A DNA stretch of 64,000 bases from Symbiodinium natans (GCA_905221605.1 CAJNDS010002282.1:124001-188000), one strand, 5' to 3'. Shown: positions 11,270 through 22,648, counted from the first letter of the stretch. Notes: generated by a model not told the origin, from the sequence alone. Made by a program: numbers and translations.

Positions 11270-12160
11270 GAAGGCAGGGTGGAGCGCGGGCAGGCGGGGG
11301 GGGCGGGGGCGGGGGGGGTGGGGGTGGGTGGGGGTGGAAAGGGGGGCGGCGGGGGTGGGGGGTGTGGGGGGTGACGGTAGAGGGTTGGTGTCGGATTAGG
11401 GAGTTGGGGGCGGAAGGCAGGGGTGGACTGGGGGGCATAGAGATGAAGAAGCGATGAGAGCGGTGAGAGCGGGGGGGCGGTCGGATGGTGCACGATGGTG
11501 GGAGGGGGTAATGATGAGGGCTGGGGAGGGTTGGTGGGAGGGTTAGGGAGTGGGAGTGGGAGAGGGTGGGGGCGGCTGGCGGAAAGGGGGGCCTGACTCA
11601 TTTGACCAGCTCTGGTGAGAGGGTTGGGGCGGAAGGCAGGGTGGAAGTTGGTGGAGTTGGGGGCGGAAGGCAGGGGAGTGATGAGAGCGGGGAGGCGGTT
11701 CGGGCGGGCGTGGATTGGAATCCCTCAAACTAGAGATTTGTCAGGGGCGGAGTAGGGGGTAGGGGCCTAGGAGGGAAGGGATGGGGGGGGTGGGGTTTCA
11801 GAGTCGAGGCGGCGGGTGGGGGTTGAGGGTAAAGGGTTGGTGTCAGGGAGGGGTGGACTGATGAGAGCGGTGAGAAGCGGTGAGGGCAGGCATGGACTGG
11901 AATCCTTAAAACACGAGAGATTGGTCAGGGGCGGCGGCGAGGCCTACAGATGGGGGGTGGCGGCGGGGTGGGGGGGGGGGGGGTGGGGGGGGGTGGGGGG
12001 GGTGGGGGGGGTGGGTGGGGGGGTGGGGGGGGAAGTGGGGGGGGTGGGGGGGGATGGGGGGGGGTGTGGGGGGGGGTGGGGGGGGTGTGGGGGGGGCGTG
12101 GGGGGGGGGGGTGGTCGGGCGTGCACTGGACACCTGAATGGATGGGGTGGGGGGGGGTCA
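11270..12160. repeat. Extremely G-rich low-complexity block
   Basis: The plus strand is dominated by G runs of 3 to more than 10 bases, densest at 11950-12120, interspersed with GTGGGG and GGAAGGCAGG words. A loose unit (GCGGAAGGCAGG...GGACTG...AGAGCGGTGAG) recurs at 11265, 11410, 11630, 11660 and 11840. Overlapping Pro/His-rich and Gly-rich open frames on the two strands are consequences of composition. The run is capable of forming G-quadruplex structures in principle. Confidence 0.85.
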
Positions 12161-12370
12161 AAGGTCCAATTCAAGGCGTCATGGGTGAGGGCGATGGGTG
12201 GCGGGGTTTGGGCATGCACTGAAGCCAAACAATGCAAAAACACTCCAATTCAAGGTGTCATGAGCAGCATGCTGTGAGAGCGGGTGAGGGCGGTGAGGGC
12301 GGTGGGGGGTCTTCACTGACGCCGCCCTGCTACCGCTGGGGTCGGCGGATAACGCAACTGCCAGCACTGT

Positions 12371-13498
12371 TTGCCTCATGCGATGCAAACAACGATTTTG
12401 CTGAGGTCCGAGCTGGTGGCTCGAGCCTCGAGTTGGGCCTTCAGCGGGGAGAGGCAGAGCCTCGAGGCGGTAAGGAAAGTGCTCGGCGACGCGAGGGCGC
12501 AGCCGCTTGGCAAGTCAGGTTTGGATTTCGTTGCCCGCTCGCTTTCCTGTGCAGTTGAGGGGTGAAGGGATGTTGTTCCCATCTGCAATCCCCGACCGGG
12601 ATTGAGAGATTTCCAGCTGGTTGCGATGTGCCCTGGTTGCTTCAGAGGTCCTTCGGGTTCCTATTCAGTTGGCTGAGAGCAAAGTGAGAAGCGGGTGTTC
12701 TTGCAGAATTTGTTATCTGATTCCTGGACAGCCAACGGGATAAGGAAGGCAATGTCGCTGAGCCAGCAGCCGAACCTCACTGGCACACTGCCGACTGCTC
12801 AGCTGGAGATGCTGAAGGCGGGCGAAAGGCAGAAAACTGGCTGGTGCCGAAGGCTCAATATGCAAGATGTCGGCATGGACTACATATGCAGTTAAAAATT
12901 TGCAGGTTTGCACCCGTCCCACTGGTAATAGATGCCGGCGAACATGCAAACGGTCAGGAAGCTGCGCTTCATGCGCCCAGTATAGGCTTCAGGCTCTTGA
13001 GGCTGCAAGCTGGCCAGAAACACGCAGACTGCGAAAACGGGCCAAGCTGTCAACCGTTTCGATTGTTAAATGCGGAGCTGTAAGGAGTTGTAAGGGCATA
13101 TTCCGCCGAAAACTGCACCCGAAGCCAGCAGCCTTAAGCCGGTCTGAAGTCCTTTTCCTCTTAAGAGCTTTTGCAACGCAGTGGGATCACTGCTGCTGCT
13201 TTGCGGCGCTCTGTGCAAGTCCGAGCAGTAACCCCTCCACACTCCCGAGCCCTATTGTAGACTCTGGCAAGTTGTAGTAACTGGAGTATTGTATCTATTA
13301 CCGAAAGGGATGCAGATGCTTGTGTATGTATCTCTGCTCTTGTGCGGTTGGTGCCCGCCTGCAAGCTTGGCTTACGATGCCACCAAAAACACAACCCGAA
13401 GGCACGGCAGCTGCAGGCAGCAGAGGCCCAGGCTCTCCGCCGCGCCAAGAACCTCGCGGCACGCAGCGGACGGCAGGCCTGGACATTGTCCCGAGATA
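12371..13498 (+). CDS. Coiled-coil exons (weak)
   Basis: Three plus-strand segments look helical and charged. One is 12371-12565 (SLEAVRKVLGDARAQPL, to a stop). One begins after the AG at 12705-12706 and reads NLLSDSWTANGIRKAMSLSQ, continuing to AQLEMLKAGERQK. One is about 13402-13498 (RQLQAAEAQALRRAKNLAAR). They resemble the exons before and after them in charge pattern but carry no family signature. They probably belong to the same coiled-coil gene run. Borders are guesses. Confidence 0.35.
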
Positions 13499-13811
13499 GT
13501 CTCGAGATCTGAGCCCTCTCCCTGAGGCATCTTAAAGTGATGGCTCCTGAAGATATGCTCGGAAGGACTAGATCCGTTCTTTCGCGTATCGCCAGAGGTG
13601 TTGGATGCCGCAGTGGCGCAGACAAACGCAGCTCTCTCAGATGCCGCCGGCATTTGCTTCTCGGCAGGAGGGAATGAAGTAACTACATCTTTGTTGATGT
13701 AAATGCTCGATTGCTGCCAGTGTTCCGCCTGCATGGAAGGAAGAAGTCCACGCTTGTGCTTGCTGTTGCTGCTTGCTCGTGATTGCTCTTTTCGGGCATC
13801 TTTCGTTGCAG

Positions 13812-14631
13812 ACAAGGTGGCTTGGGGCGTGCTGTCCTGAACCGTACAGAGAGCAAAGCAAAGCAGTTGGTGAAGCAGGCGCTTGAGCTGATAGGCAGAG
13901 CTGAGGGCGCCGCGGAGGCATTGGCCAGCTCCCAGGCAAATGCTCAGGCTCCTGCGGCGGCCACAGGCTCGATGGAGCCTCACACGGATGCCACGCCTAC
14001 ACCCGATGTGACTCATGCACTCTCATCAGCACCACTCGAACACCTCTTGAGGGTCTCCCAAGAGCTGCAGCAACAGCAAAAGCAGATGCAGCAGCAGATG
14101 GCCGAGCTCAAGCAGCTGCAGGCTGATGCGCATCACGCGGCCGCAGACACACTGACTCTTCCTGTCGAACCTCAAGTAAACGCCATCAAAACGACATCGG
14201 AAGAGTCGGCTACCCCACTCGATGTGCAAAGCTCATCTCCAGCCCCACACCATGCTAAGGCTTCCATGTCGCTTGCAGCAGAGGTGGCGCAGGAAAGCAA
14301 GCTGGAAGCAAGCGAGTCTGAGGAGTCGGAGGAGAAAGCCCCGGAGCTTCCACGTGTGGGCAAGTCAAAGAGGCATCACACACTGGAGCCACGTGACAGC
14401 CATGAGGAGCAGACCAGGGCACCGAAAGCCCACAGTGAAGTTGAAGACATTCCCAGGATGCAAGCACCGAAGGACTTCCCTGCTGCTTTGAGGGGCGGCT
14501 GGCAAGGCCTGCTCGCCAAGAAGCGCGCGGAAACCAAGAAAAAGCCCTCGAAGCCGGACGACTCCCTCGGAATCATGGAGTTGATGCAGACACCGAAGAC
14601 GTACACGGCTTGGCTGGGGGCCCCAGGTTAA
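13812..14631 (+). CDS. Uncharacterised coiled-coil / low-complexity protein, long exon
   Basis: An open exon begins after a pyrimidine-rich TTTCGTTGCAG acceptor and runs to TAA at 14629-14631. It is the longest coding exon in the left third. From the N-terminus it shows an amphipathic segment (KAKQLVKQALELIGRAEGAA), an Ala/Pro-rich linker, a Gln/Met-rich coiled coil (QELQQQQKQMQQQMAELKQL), an acidic Ser/Glu patch (ASESEESEEK), then a basic region (LLAKKRAETKKKPSK) and the end YTAWLGAPG. No known domain is recognised. A GTTAAT donor just before the stop would allow continuation into the exon at 14881. A minus-strand frame of 214 codons at 13372-14016 overlaps its beginning and is not favoured. 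Confidence 0.6.
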
Positions 14632-14880
14632 TAAACTACTGCATGTACATGCCTGCCAGGTAGTCTGAAGTCCATTCTGCGTATGTTCAGTGAGCAAACC
14701 GGCGTTCACAAGCAACAAGAACATGTTTTGGGTTTAAGGTGTCCTTTTGGCAATGTCATGTCAAAAGATCAAGTTGAAATCATTCAAAGTCGCAAAACTC
14801 ATTGAAAAGAACCAGGTCTCCAGCAGGGCTCCCACGCATCTTTGAACCCGAGATCTTGTGATCCGCTCAACCTAAGGCAG

Positions 14881-14988
14881 CCGGATGAGGGTGCGGCCCA
14901 AAGTACTGCCAAGGCCAAGGCAGCCAAAGAGGACTTCTTGGCAGCAGAGAAAGCGCTGGATGAGGAGGATGGTGAGGACGAAAAGCAG
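14881..14988 (+). CDS. Coiled-coil exon
   Basis: Bounded by an AG at 14879-14880 and a GTGAAG donor at 14989. It encodes PDEGAAQSTAKAKAAKEDFL followed by an acidic segment AEKALDEEDGEDEKQ. Composition is like the exon at 13812-14631, so it is likely the next exon of the same gene. No known domain. Confidence 0.45.
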
Positions 14989-15318
14989 GTGAAGAGCCTT
15001 GGACTTCAAGGAAAAACCGAGAATTCAGAAGAGCACTTGCTCCAGACATATTCTGCAAAAGCTCCCAATGCAGCATGTCGTCCTTGCAAGACGTACCTGT
15101 CCTGCGCAGAAGAACCCAGATCTTCCAAAACCCCTCAATTAAGGTATATGCCCTCATTATGCCCATTTTCATAAGAATGATCCAGAGTAAAATGAGGGTA
15201 AGATCTGGGAACCCAAGGACTGATGTGCGATCCTTCTGGCCAGAACATGCCTCGTTGGCCGAGCCTTTGGCCTTCTTCCAATTCGCATCAGCACCTGGGC
15301 CCTCTACAAGCCGTTAGG

Positions 15319-15423
15319 AATGTTCATGGTGGGTAGTTATAAGTAGGGTTATAGAGTATGGCAACTATACTTCTAACCTTATTTCGGGTACCTATAAGCC
15401 TACTTGAGAACCCTTGAACCTCC
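15319..15423. mobile_element. Fold-back element, family C
   Basis: The left side GTTCATGGTGGGTAGTTATA with AAGTAGGGTTA faces the right side AACCCTTGAACCTCC, and the centre AACTATACTTCTAACC pairs with upstream words. The GTTCATGGGTAG...AAGTAGGG arm is shared with the elements at 16510, 20559 and 41818. Divergent copy. Confidence 0.55.
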
Positions 15424-15514
15424 AAGTATTCCTGCATGGGCTGAGCTACGTCCCCGTCCATCTCCCTCTGCCTTTTCCTCCCTCCCCACTCGCTCTTTGC
15501 CTTGCTCCTCGTTC

Positions 15515-15590
15515 TTTTTTTCGAGTATTTATACATATGCACATACATTTATACATACATATATATATACACACACACATTTCTACATAT
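15515..15590. repeat. TA/CA-rich microsatellite
   Basis: Runs of ACATACATTTATACATACAT, then (TA)n and (CA)n. Tyr/Ile/Thr-rich open frames across it are repeat artefacts. Confidence 0.8.
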
Positions 15591-15785
15591 AACTTCTTTG
15601 AAGAGTACATCGCATGGTGGGCTTATTTGGCATGCTGGCATGTTGAGGCAATACAGCGCCCCGCTCTGTCTGCACCACAAGTGCAGGACAACCTTGCTGG
15701 GTTCTTAGTCAGAATGCGCAAGCATGGCTGTCATTGTCTGACTGCGCAAAAGTGCTCTCGGACGGCATGGCGAAGCAGGCATGCA

Positions 15786-16350
15786 CAGCCTTTCGTTGAG
15801 TCACTCGAGGTGGCGATGCTGATCCGCAAGTTCGCCCTTGCCACAAACAGCACTCTGCTCATGGAGCTTTCACAAGAGCAGCTCAACAAAGAAGTCTTGC
15901 AGTCATTGCTGCAAAAACTGGAAACAGAGTCGCCGGACACGGGCGACGCCCAAGATACCGAGCTCAGAAAGATGTGTGAGGCATATCAGCAAGAGATTCT
16001 TGGAGGCACATATAAATCCACCGGTCAAATTGAGAGGCCCGAAAGAGAGAAGTCCTGTGTATCGAGTGTATCGAGAGCAAGGCGCCGCTTGAGAACTTCT
16101 GGTCCTCAAGGCAATGATGCCACACCGCCATGCACGATGATAGCTTTATTGCTGGCATGCGTCGCCGCGTGGTTGTCGCATGTGTGCGCACGTGCGGTGC
16201 TTCTTATGAGGGGATCCTACTATTAGAGGGGTCCCCTATTTTCGGAAACCCCCACGTCACACGCCCCAAGGAGCTCGAAGAACCTTCAGGAGGATCTCTC
16301 CAATGAGGTTCACACCCATTACATGGAATCCAAGGCCGACTCGGAGGGGT
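15786..16350 (+). CDS. Coiled-coil exons
   Basis: A plus-strand open stretch from about 15786 encodes VESLEVAMLIRKFALATNST, then LMELSQEQLNKEVLQSLLQK and TELRKMCEAYQQEILGG, a convincing amphipathic helix series, ending near 16030. A second exon from about 16272 reads SSKNLQEDLSNEVHTHYMES to 16350, after an AG at 16270. No domain beyond coiled coil is recognised. Same strand and style as neighbouring exons. Confidence 0.5.
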
Positions 16351-16383
16351 TTAGAGATATCTTAAAGAGAGGGTCGCTTCTCG

Positions 16384-16465
16384 AAACCATGGCCCCTTTT
16401 GGGGTTGCTTTTCTAAGGCGGCCCCTCTAATGCTTATAAGGTACCCAAAACAAGGGGCCATGATT
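16384..16465. repeat. Inverted repeat
   Basis: ACCATGGCCCCTTTTGGGG at the left pairs with CCCAAAACAAGGGGCCATGA at the right, about 40 bp apart. It resembles the other fold-back elements in size and lack of coding capacity but shares no obvious sequence with them. Confidence 0.6.
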
Positions 16466-16509
16466 TTGAGAGCTGACCTCAGATGTTCACAGCAAGCTCA
16501 GGGGTACTT

Positions 16510-16612
16510 GGAGGTTCATGGGTACTTCTAAGTAGGGATCTAAGTGCCCTAAGTAAGTTTAGAACCATAGTTCCCTACTTGTAGCCCTACTTCTAAGTGC
16601 CTATGAACCTTC
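16510..16612. mobile_element. Fold-back element, family C
   Basis: Starts GGAGGTTCATGGGTACTTCT with AAGTAGGG and ends ACTTCTAAGTGCCTATGAACC, the inverted partner of the start. It shares the GGTTCATGGGTA...AAGTAGGG arm with copies at 15319, 20559 and 41818. A telomere-type CCCTAAA tract begins nine bases after its right end. Confidence 0.7.
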
Positions 16613-16620
16613 GAGGATGA

Positions 16621-16712
16621 ACCATAAACCCTAAACCCTAAACCCTCGTGGACATGCAGTTCAGCTATGCGGGCGGGAAAAACAAACCCTAAAAAAACCC
16701 TAAACCCTAAAC
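16621..16712. repeat. Interstitial CCCTAAA repeats
   Basis: Two short arrays, at 16626-16648 and 16684-16712, of the heptamer CCCTAAA with minor variants, separated by about 35 bp of unique sequence. They lie between a family C fold-back element and a coiled-coil exon. Confidence 0.85.
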
Positions 16713-16755
16713 CTGAAAAGGTGCCCATGAACCTGTAGAAATAGGCACACGCACG

Positions 16756-16851
16756 CGTGAGGCGCGCGAGGAGCAGAAGGTCCTCCAGCGGGAGGTCGCG
16801 GCCCGCGAGCATCTCCTCCAGGAGTCCTGGCTCCAAAAGCTGCGTTTGTAG
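16756..16851 (+). CDS. Coiled-coil exon with stop
   Basis: Reads REAREEQKVLQREVAAREHL then LQESWLQKLRL and a TAG at 16849-16851. Strong heptad-like helix. It could be the last exon of a coiled-coil gene, or it may be spliced before the stop. No function can be given. Confidence 0.45.
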   Translation, partial: REAREEQKVLQREVAAREHLLQESWLQKLRL

Positions 16852-16934
16852 GCCCTACGCACGTAGAACGCACAGAACTGATAAAACCTTTGCAGATATG
16901 ATGCAGACATAATAATCAATATAGTGGTTCATAA

Positions 16935-17000
16935 TGCAAGTACGTAATATATAGATATATATATATATATATATATATTATACATATATATATATATACA
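16935..17000. repeat. TA microsatellite
   Basis: Mostly alternating TA over about 65 bp, palindromic by nature. Confidence 0.85.
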
Positions 17001-17912
17001 ATGTAGGATGTAACGTATCCCCGTACCTAGTACCCAGGTTTTTTTGCGGGTGGCAGGAGGGGGGGAGGGTCGACACTTGAGTATGCGATGTCTGTGCTTA
17101 TTTGGTACGATAGAATATGATAGAATGAGAGGATTGAGCACAGCCCCTCCCCAAAAAGCAAAAGAAAATGGAACCACAATGAAGGGTCAAGGTATGAAAG
17201 GGCGCCTTGGCCACTCGGTGGGGCTTCATGACTTAAGTCGTACAGGCATAGCTGTCAATTCGACAGAAAAGAGCACCCTAAAAACCTAAAACAATCTAAA
17301 GTGCAGATCCTTTGAGCTTGAGCTCTTTAACCTTCTCCAACCCAAGTCACCATCACCAGGGAAAAAAAACATTCAGCCATCAAGGCCTCGGTAGCAGACT
17401 TGTGTGGCACGCCTAGAGACGTCGAGGCCCACTCTAGATGCCTAGCAGACCCCACGGCTGGCCTCACTCTGCGGGCTGGGTTTGATAAGGTGTCCCTAAG
17501 CCCCTAAACCCTTAGCGGCTTGCAAGAAACAAAAACCTGAGCCCTAAGCTAAGGGCCCTAAACCCAGGTTTCAAGAATGCGTTGACAAGTGTTTGTCAGC
17601 AACTTGACACGCACTGAGGCCTTTGGAAGCACCTCTCATCGGCTGATGGCTGCAAAGCAACTGATACAGCATGGAGCTACTTCCGACAGGGATAGGCTGG
17701 GCTTGATTTAATACATGTACCGTTGTAGCTGCAAGCTGCCACGCTCTTTGACTCCACATGACTCCGCACTGGTGGGAGGGGGGAGGGGGTTTAATGGCGG
17801 GTCTCAGACCTCATGGCAGTCATGGCTTCGGGAGACTTACTTGCTTGAAACTCTTGCAAGGTTCTCCGTACTCACTACAGAACGCGCCACGAATTCCAAC
17901 AATTCATGGCAG

Positions 17913-18388
17913 GTTCCAGCAGCTCAGCCAGGAAGTGGAGAAACTTGGACAGAGCCAGCCGAAAACAGAGCTGCAGATCTTGATGAGCAGCTTTGGCAAC
18001 CTCGTCCAGCAGGAGGAGCAGGTACTGGCTGAGCCTTCGAGTATATTCTTGGCACATGCTTGGTGTTGACATGCTGAAGCTGAAGGTCATGGCTAGCTGC
18101 ATCTCCGCATCATGCTTCTGTCTCCCCTGCAAATGCCCCAATTCCTAAGGATGCCGTGGTTACAGCGGTATCACGCCAAGAGCAAGCCGAGTCTCACGAC
18201 CAGCACGAGCTGGAAGAGCTGAAAAGCCAGATGGTGAAACTCAATTCGTCTGCGCAACAAGCGTCAACAGCGGTGAAGACTGAGCGCGGCAAACTTGAGC
18301 GCATCTGCACTGTGACAATGAAGGGCATCAACGCCCGTCACTTGCAGCATGAGGCGCAGTGTGTAGCAATTCGGTCTGCAATAGCCCT
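17913..18388 (+). CDS. Coiled-coil protein, two exons
   Basis: Exon one, 17913-18021, lies between an AG and a GTACTG donor and reads FQQLSQEVEKLGQSQPKTEL then LMSSFGNLVQQEEQ. Exon two, 18150-18388, lies between an AG and a GTGAGC donor and reads SRQEQAESHDQHELEELKSQ, then MVKLNSSAQQASTAVKTERG and a Cys/His-containing end (HLQHEAQCVAIRSAIAL). Both have clean splice borders, so these are among the better-supported coiled-coil exons. The gene must continue past 18388, but the next exon was not found. Confidence 0.6.
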
Positions 18389-19985
18389 GGTGAGCGAGCT
18401 CACCTTGCCATAGCACGAGCTAGCTACACAGAGCTCATTCATGCTTGAAATCAGTGCCTCGGCAAACCTCTGCTCAGCATTCTTGCGGGCCAATGTCATG
18501 CTTTTGCGCTCCTGAGTGGCCAGGCGCACCTCTTTGCTGATGGCGCTGAAGCAGGGGTCAGCGGCTGGAGCTTTGTGTCGAAAGGTTTCGTTCGCCCCTT
18601 TTGCACGCAACAGACACTAGGGTTTAGGTCTTAGGGTTTAGGGTTTAGGGTTTAAGAAAGACCTGGACCTAGATCCAGAGTCGAAGAGCCACGGGAGCAG
18701 CCTGTCTAGACGGCACCCCCTTAATGTTGGACGCGCATGAGTTGGGTTCAGGGTTTAGGGAAAGTAAAGCTGGCTGGTACTCATGACCCTGTGAGTGTTT
18801 GGGGGCACCCCGTTCAAGAAACCCGGCGTTGTTGTTTTCAAGATTTAGGGCTTCCTTGGAAGCCAACTTATAAACCAATTCCCTGGCTTCTTGGCTTAAA
18901 GGCCGGGGCCTCTGAATCTTAAAGTCCGGCCTTCTTTCCAAAACCCTCCAATCCGGGAATGGGGTGGTCCAGGAGCCAGCCCAACCTCCTACCATGGGCA
19001 CTGTTTAGGGACCCGCTTATGTGTCCTGGCCCGGGCCATGGGCTCTGGATATCCAAGACTTGGCCTCTTGGCTTAAAGGCATGGTTACTACAGCAGGTGC
19101 GACATTACTCTATCACCCCCCATCTGCCCTGCCCCATTCCCTGACTAAGATCGCAGAAGTCGTCGTTTGGTTCGAAAGTTGGGCGGTTTAGGGTTTAGGG
19201 TTATAGGGTATGCCAGCTGACGTTCAGAGTCTGGCTTCAAAAAACTATAGGTTATAGGGTTTAGGGTTTACGGTTTAGGGTTTGCCCAAGCCCGGATGCA
19301 AAAGGGTTTAGGGCTTAGGGTTGTAGCAGCGAGCAAGGGATCGCCCAGGGCAGCATTTGGGGATACCAGCTCTGCATCGGAAACCAGGCGGCGTTAGCTC
19401 ATGGAGGGGGTTTCCGAATTTAGGGGCACCTTATTGGGTTTAGGGTTTAGGGTTTAGGGTTTAGGGTCCTCATTATAAGGGAACCCTACTATTTTGGGGG
19501 ACTAAAAAAAGGGGGGTCCCTTCTCTTCGTGAACCCGCAGGTGGGAACTCTTGGCCCAAGAGAAGGTTGGAGATAAGGTTGGGGTAACGTCTGTTCGGGA
19601 ACTTACTCGCGAGCACATCAACCCCCCAACATGTTAGGGTTTAGGGTTTAGGGTTTAGGGTTTAAGGCTCATGTCCACGCTTGGAGTTCCATCTGGCATT
19701 TTGACCACAGACTGGATCTGAGTCGTCAGGAACAAAATGTCCTAGCAGGACGGTGCCGGAAGGTAGGATCATGTGAGCTTGACCTCGGCAGCCATGATGG
19801 AGTCGGCTGTCCGGGAGTATGCGGTTGCCGTGCTCAGCTGCTTCTCCGAAATATTCCGAGATCCATGACCGGAACACGTAAACAGTTCACATACGAGACT
19901 GAGCCGCATCCTAGGCGTTGGGACTACAGACGCTGTATGACAACCTGAAGCCAGTTTGGCGCATTCTGCTTCCATATAGCTTTCT
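18389..19985. other. Gene-free stretch with telomere-type repeats
   Basis: No exon recognised. It contains several TTTAGGG arrays (listed separately) and a repeated phrase, CTTGGCTTAAAGGC, at about 18888-18902 and 19068-19081 with related text around each, suggesting a local duplication of about 180 bp spacing. Confidence 0.5.
18618..19665. repeat. Cluster of interstitial TTTAGGG arrays
   Basis: Arrays in the TTTAGGG orientation at 18618-18653, 19187-19205, 19255-19322 (degenerate), 19436-19467 (four to five units) and 19633-19665 (four to five units). They are interior to the window, separated by unique sequence, and not a chromosome end. Confidence 0.85.
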
Positions 19986-20067
19986 GTGCGTGCTGCCACT
20001 TGGCTGGCAAACCTGGGACATCCTACATGTGTAATTTTCGGACTTGTTGGGCACCCTTCACTCAGGT

Positions 20068-22648
20068 TCACGCTAGCTGTCCAGCTCTATGGACCCTTCT
20101 TGCGCTCAATGGTCGAATGCGCAGAGCAGCCAGAGCCTGGCGCAAAATTCAGTGGTTCTGCTCACTGTGGGAACTCCCACTATGTCCTCTCCATGGCACA
20201 AGCTCAAGAGGGTAGGCTGGTCGCAATGAAGCTATTGGTGCATGCTTTTTCGGGCCCACTGCTCGGGCTTCTAGCTGACAGTATGGGGCGACGCCCCATT
20301 TTGCTGTTGGGTTTGACCGGCTTCCTCACGGCCTTCCTCTTGTTTGCTCTGGTGGCTTTCCTGCCGACACTACACGGCTCTGCCAGTGCAATGTCCTTGT
20401 GCTTCTTCTTGGAGGGGGCGACAAGTGCTTTTGACGTGGTCTTCTTGGCCATGCTCGCGGACACAACGAAGTCACCGGCTGGTCGGGTCACATCCTTTTC
20501 CCTGTACTATGCCACTCGGTCGAAGGGTAGGAGTGTGACTCTTGGCGTTGCACTACTAGGAGGTTCATGGGTAGCTAGAAGTAGGGTTATAAGTACCTTA
20601 AATAGGGTTATCAGTATAGTTACCATATGTCTAACCCCACTTATAACGACCCAAATGAACCCTCCACGTCGTTGTTTTACCTCCTTCCTTCAAAGGCGAC
20701 GGGGGCCCTGGGTAACGCCATTGCCATCGGCATCTTCGTGGAGGAGATGACCTGGGAAGTGCGCGACTTCAGCCTGACCTGGGCCTGCATGGCCATGGCC
20801 ATGGCCGCGCTCATCTTGTGCCTAGGCTGGCACCGTACATGTTTGGGGCAACGTTCGGGGGGGGCTTCCCCCCCCAAGGTAAGGCACATGAAGGCAACCC
20901 TGGGCTCCCAAATTGAGCACGAGGATCTGAACACGACAGAGAAGTGCGCTTGGGCTGGGTGACGTATGCCAATTAAGCCTACGTAAGTGCGGTCCTCATC
21001 ACACATCCGGTGTTGTTGTTTTGTTTGGACAAAAAGTAGCAAGATAGTTGCTTGCCCCGGTGCGAGGGTGTTTCATGGGCCTTTGGCCTTTGTTAATCTT
21101 CTGTGCTGCCATGACGGCTGGACATGTGGGGAAGAAGTAGCATCGCCCACCATATTTCATAGGTTTTTTGCAGAGTTTTTGGCTTCTTGGTAATTCCAGT
21201 GTAGGTATGTTCTCGTCTACGTGCCGGAGACACTGCCCTCTGCGCTGCTCTCGAAGTCGCACTCGAAGCCCCAGGCTTTGTACGTGCGGTTAGTGGGCCA
21301 CTCCATGGAGCAGATACTTAGCAGAGCAAGTAATGAGGAGGGGAGGGGGAGTTAGGGTTTGTTTTATGTAGTTTAGTTTTGTTTTTTGATTTTCTTATTT
21401 TGTTGCCTTTTTTTTTTTGGGGGGGGGGGGGGGGAAGGCGCTTGCTGGGGCGCCTGCTGTTTTAATTCGAAACTAGAAGGGGTATTGTGCACTGGGGTGG
21501 AAGGGTGCAGGGCTTCGTCTATCCTTCATGCGCTTGTGCAGTATCGGTCTGTTGCAGTTATGGCATGCCCCAGCTTGACCATGAATCTACTGACATGTCA
21601 GCAGTTTTCATGTTCTTCCTCACAATGTCTTTCACCGATTACAAAGTTGTGCTATTTTAATCGTCTCACGTGAGCGCCTGACTTGCGCACAGTCTTGCGT
21701 AGTGAGTGGCAACTCAGCCCAGCTAGTGCCGAGTAGTTGCCGCTGCCCTCAATTCTCTCGGCCTTGTTTGCAGAGGCCTGCAGGCCTGGATGCAAAACGG
21801 CTGCTAGGGAGTTGCACAATATATGAACGGAGAGATTCCTGCAGAATGGGTGCCATGTGGGCAATTTGTGTGTGTGTGTGTGTTTCAACATTGTAATTTT
21901 CGAGGTTGCAGGTGGGTCTAGTTTCAAGCTTGTGGGCGTTAACCTTTAAGCCTTTCGTTGGAGGGGGTATGGTCCCTATTAACCTAAAGGCTCTCCTGGC
22001 AAGCCGACCAGTAAGGATGCACTTCCTGATCTCCAGCCGATTTCTCCAGGCAAGGGTAGGAGGGGGGGGGAGGGGGGTAGTTGGCAATCTTTTTGGGTAG
22101 AGTAAGAAGCTTTGGCAGAGACGCGGACAGGGACCTAAAGAACAAGCCCAGAGGTCTGGCTGGTGGCCGTGCTTTTCAAGTCCTTGGCGTCAGGGCTCTC
22201 CAGCATCAACGCCTCCTTTACCCTTGCAGTCTATGGCTGGAGACCTGGAGATTGGCAAGCCTGGACATGGCCCTGTGAGGTCATTTCAATGAGTAGCCTT
22301 GGCATCCTCGGGCCCTGGGCCGGCCGAAAGCGGCCCGAGTCGGTCATTGCCCTCACCGCCGTGGTGTCTGTGGCCCTGCATGTCGTGCAGATGCTGGCGC
22401 CGTTCCACGCACTGGCCCTCATCGGACCGCATTTGATGGCCGGAGTGCTCGCGTTTGCACGGCCTGTGTCAGCGGCGTACTTGAGTGGCCGCTTCCCAGC
22501 GTCCCAGCAAGCGAAAGTCCAGGCAATCGCCCATCTCAGCCACAACTGTGGCGTTTCGCTGTCCGTGGCGATCTTCTCATCGCCGCAGCTCTTCAGGCCC
22601 CACTCACGTGGCTGGGATGCGGCTCGACCATTCCTGTCCATGACTTAG
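20068..22648 (+). CDS. Major facilitator superfamily (MFS) transporter, split
   Basis: Membrane transporter; substrate unknown. The first recognised exon (about 20068 to 20518, possibly starting further upstream) encodes helices around MKLLVHAFSGPLLGLLADSM, the MFS loop motif GRRPILLLG, then further hydrophobic helices up to FSLYYATR. The second (about 20693-20845) reads GALGNAIAIGIFVEEM and a hydrophobic helix ALILCLGW. The third (about 21206-21342) carries VYVPETLPSALL, a PETLP-like word often seen at the end of helix six. The fourth (22163-22648) encodes the C-terminal half, with SMSSLGILGPWAGRK and GRFPASQQAKVQAI, and reaches a stop. The ADSMGRRP motif is the best evidence. The intron after exon one contains a family C fold-back element. 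The N-terminus and perhaps the last helix are not found, and poorly bounded introns leave open whether the gene is intact. Confidence 0.7.
20559..20665. mobile_element. Fold-back element, family C (transporter intron)
   Basis: Starts GGAGGTTCATGGGTAGCTAG with AAGTAGGGTTATAAGTA and ends CCAAATGAACCCTCC. Arms are inverted copies of each other. It lies in the intron between the first and second recognised transporter exons. Copies of the same family at 15319, 16510 and 41818. Confidence 0.75.

Noticed and set aside
11906-12277. Proline-rich and glycine-rich ORFs on both strands
   Set aside because: They follow from the G-run composition; all frames are similar and none has a domain.
13372-14016. 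214-codon minus-strand ORF
   Set aside because: Overlaps plus-strand exons with clear coiled-coil coding and splice acceptors; no motif on the minus strand.
14821-14900. tRNA-like gene
   Set aside because: Looks briefly like a T-arm (TTTGAACCCGAGATC), but no acceptor or anticodon stem pairs.
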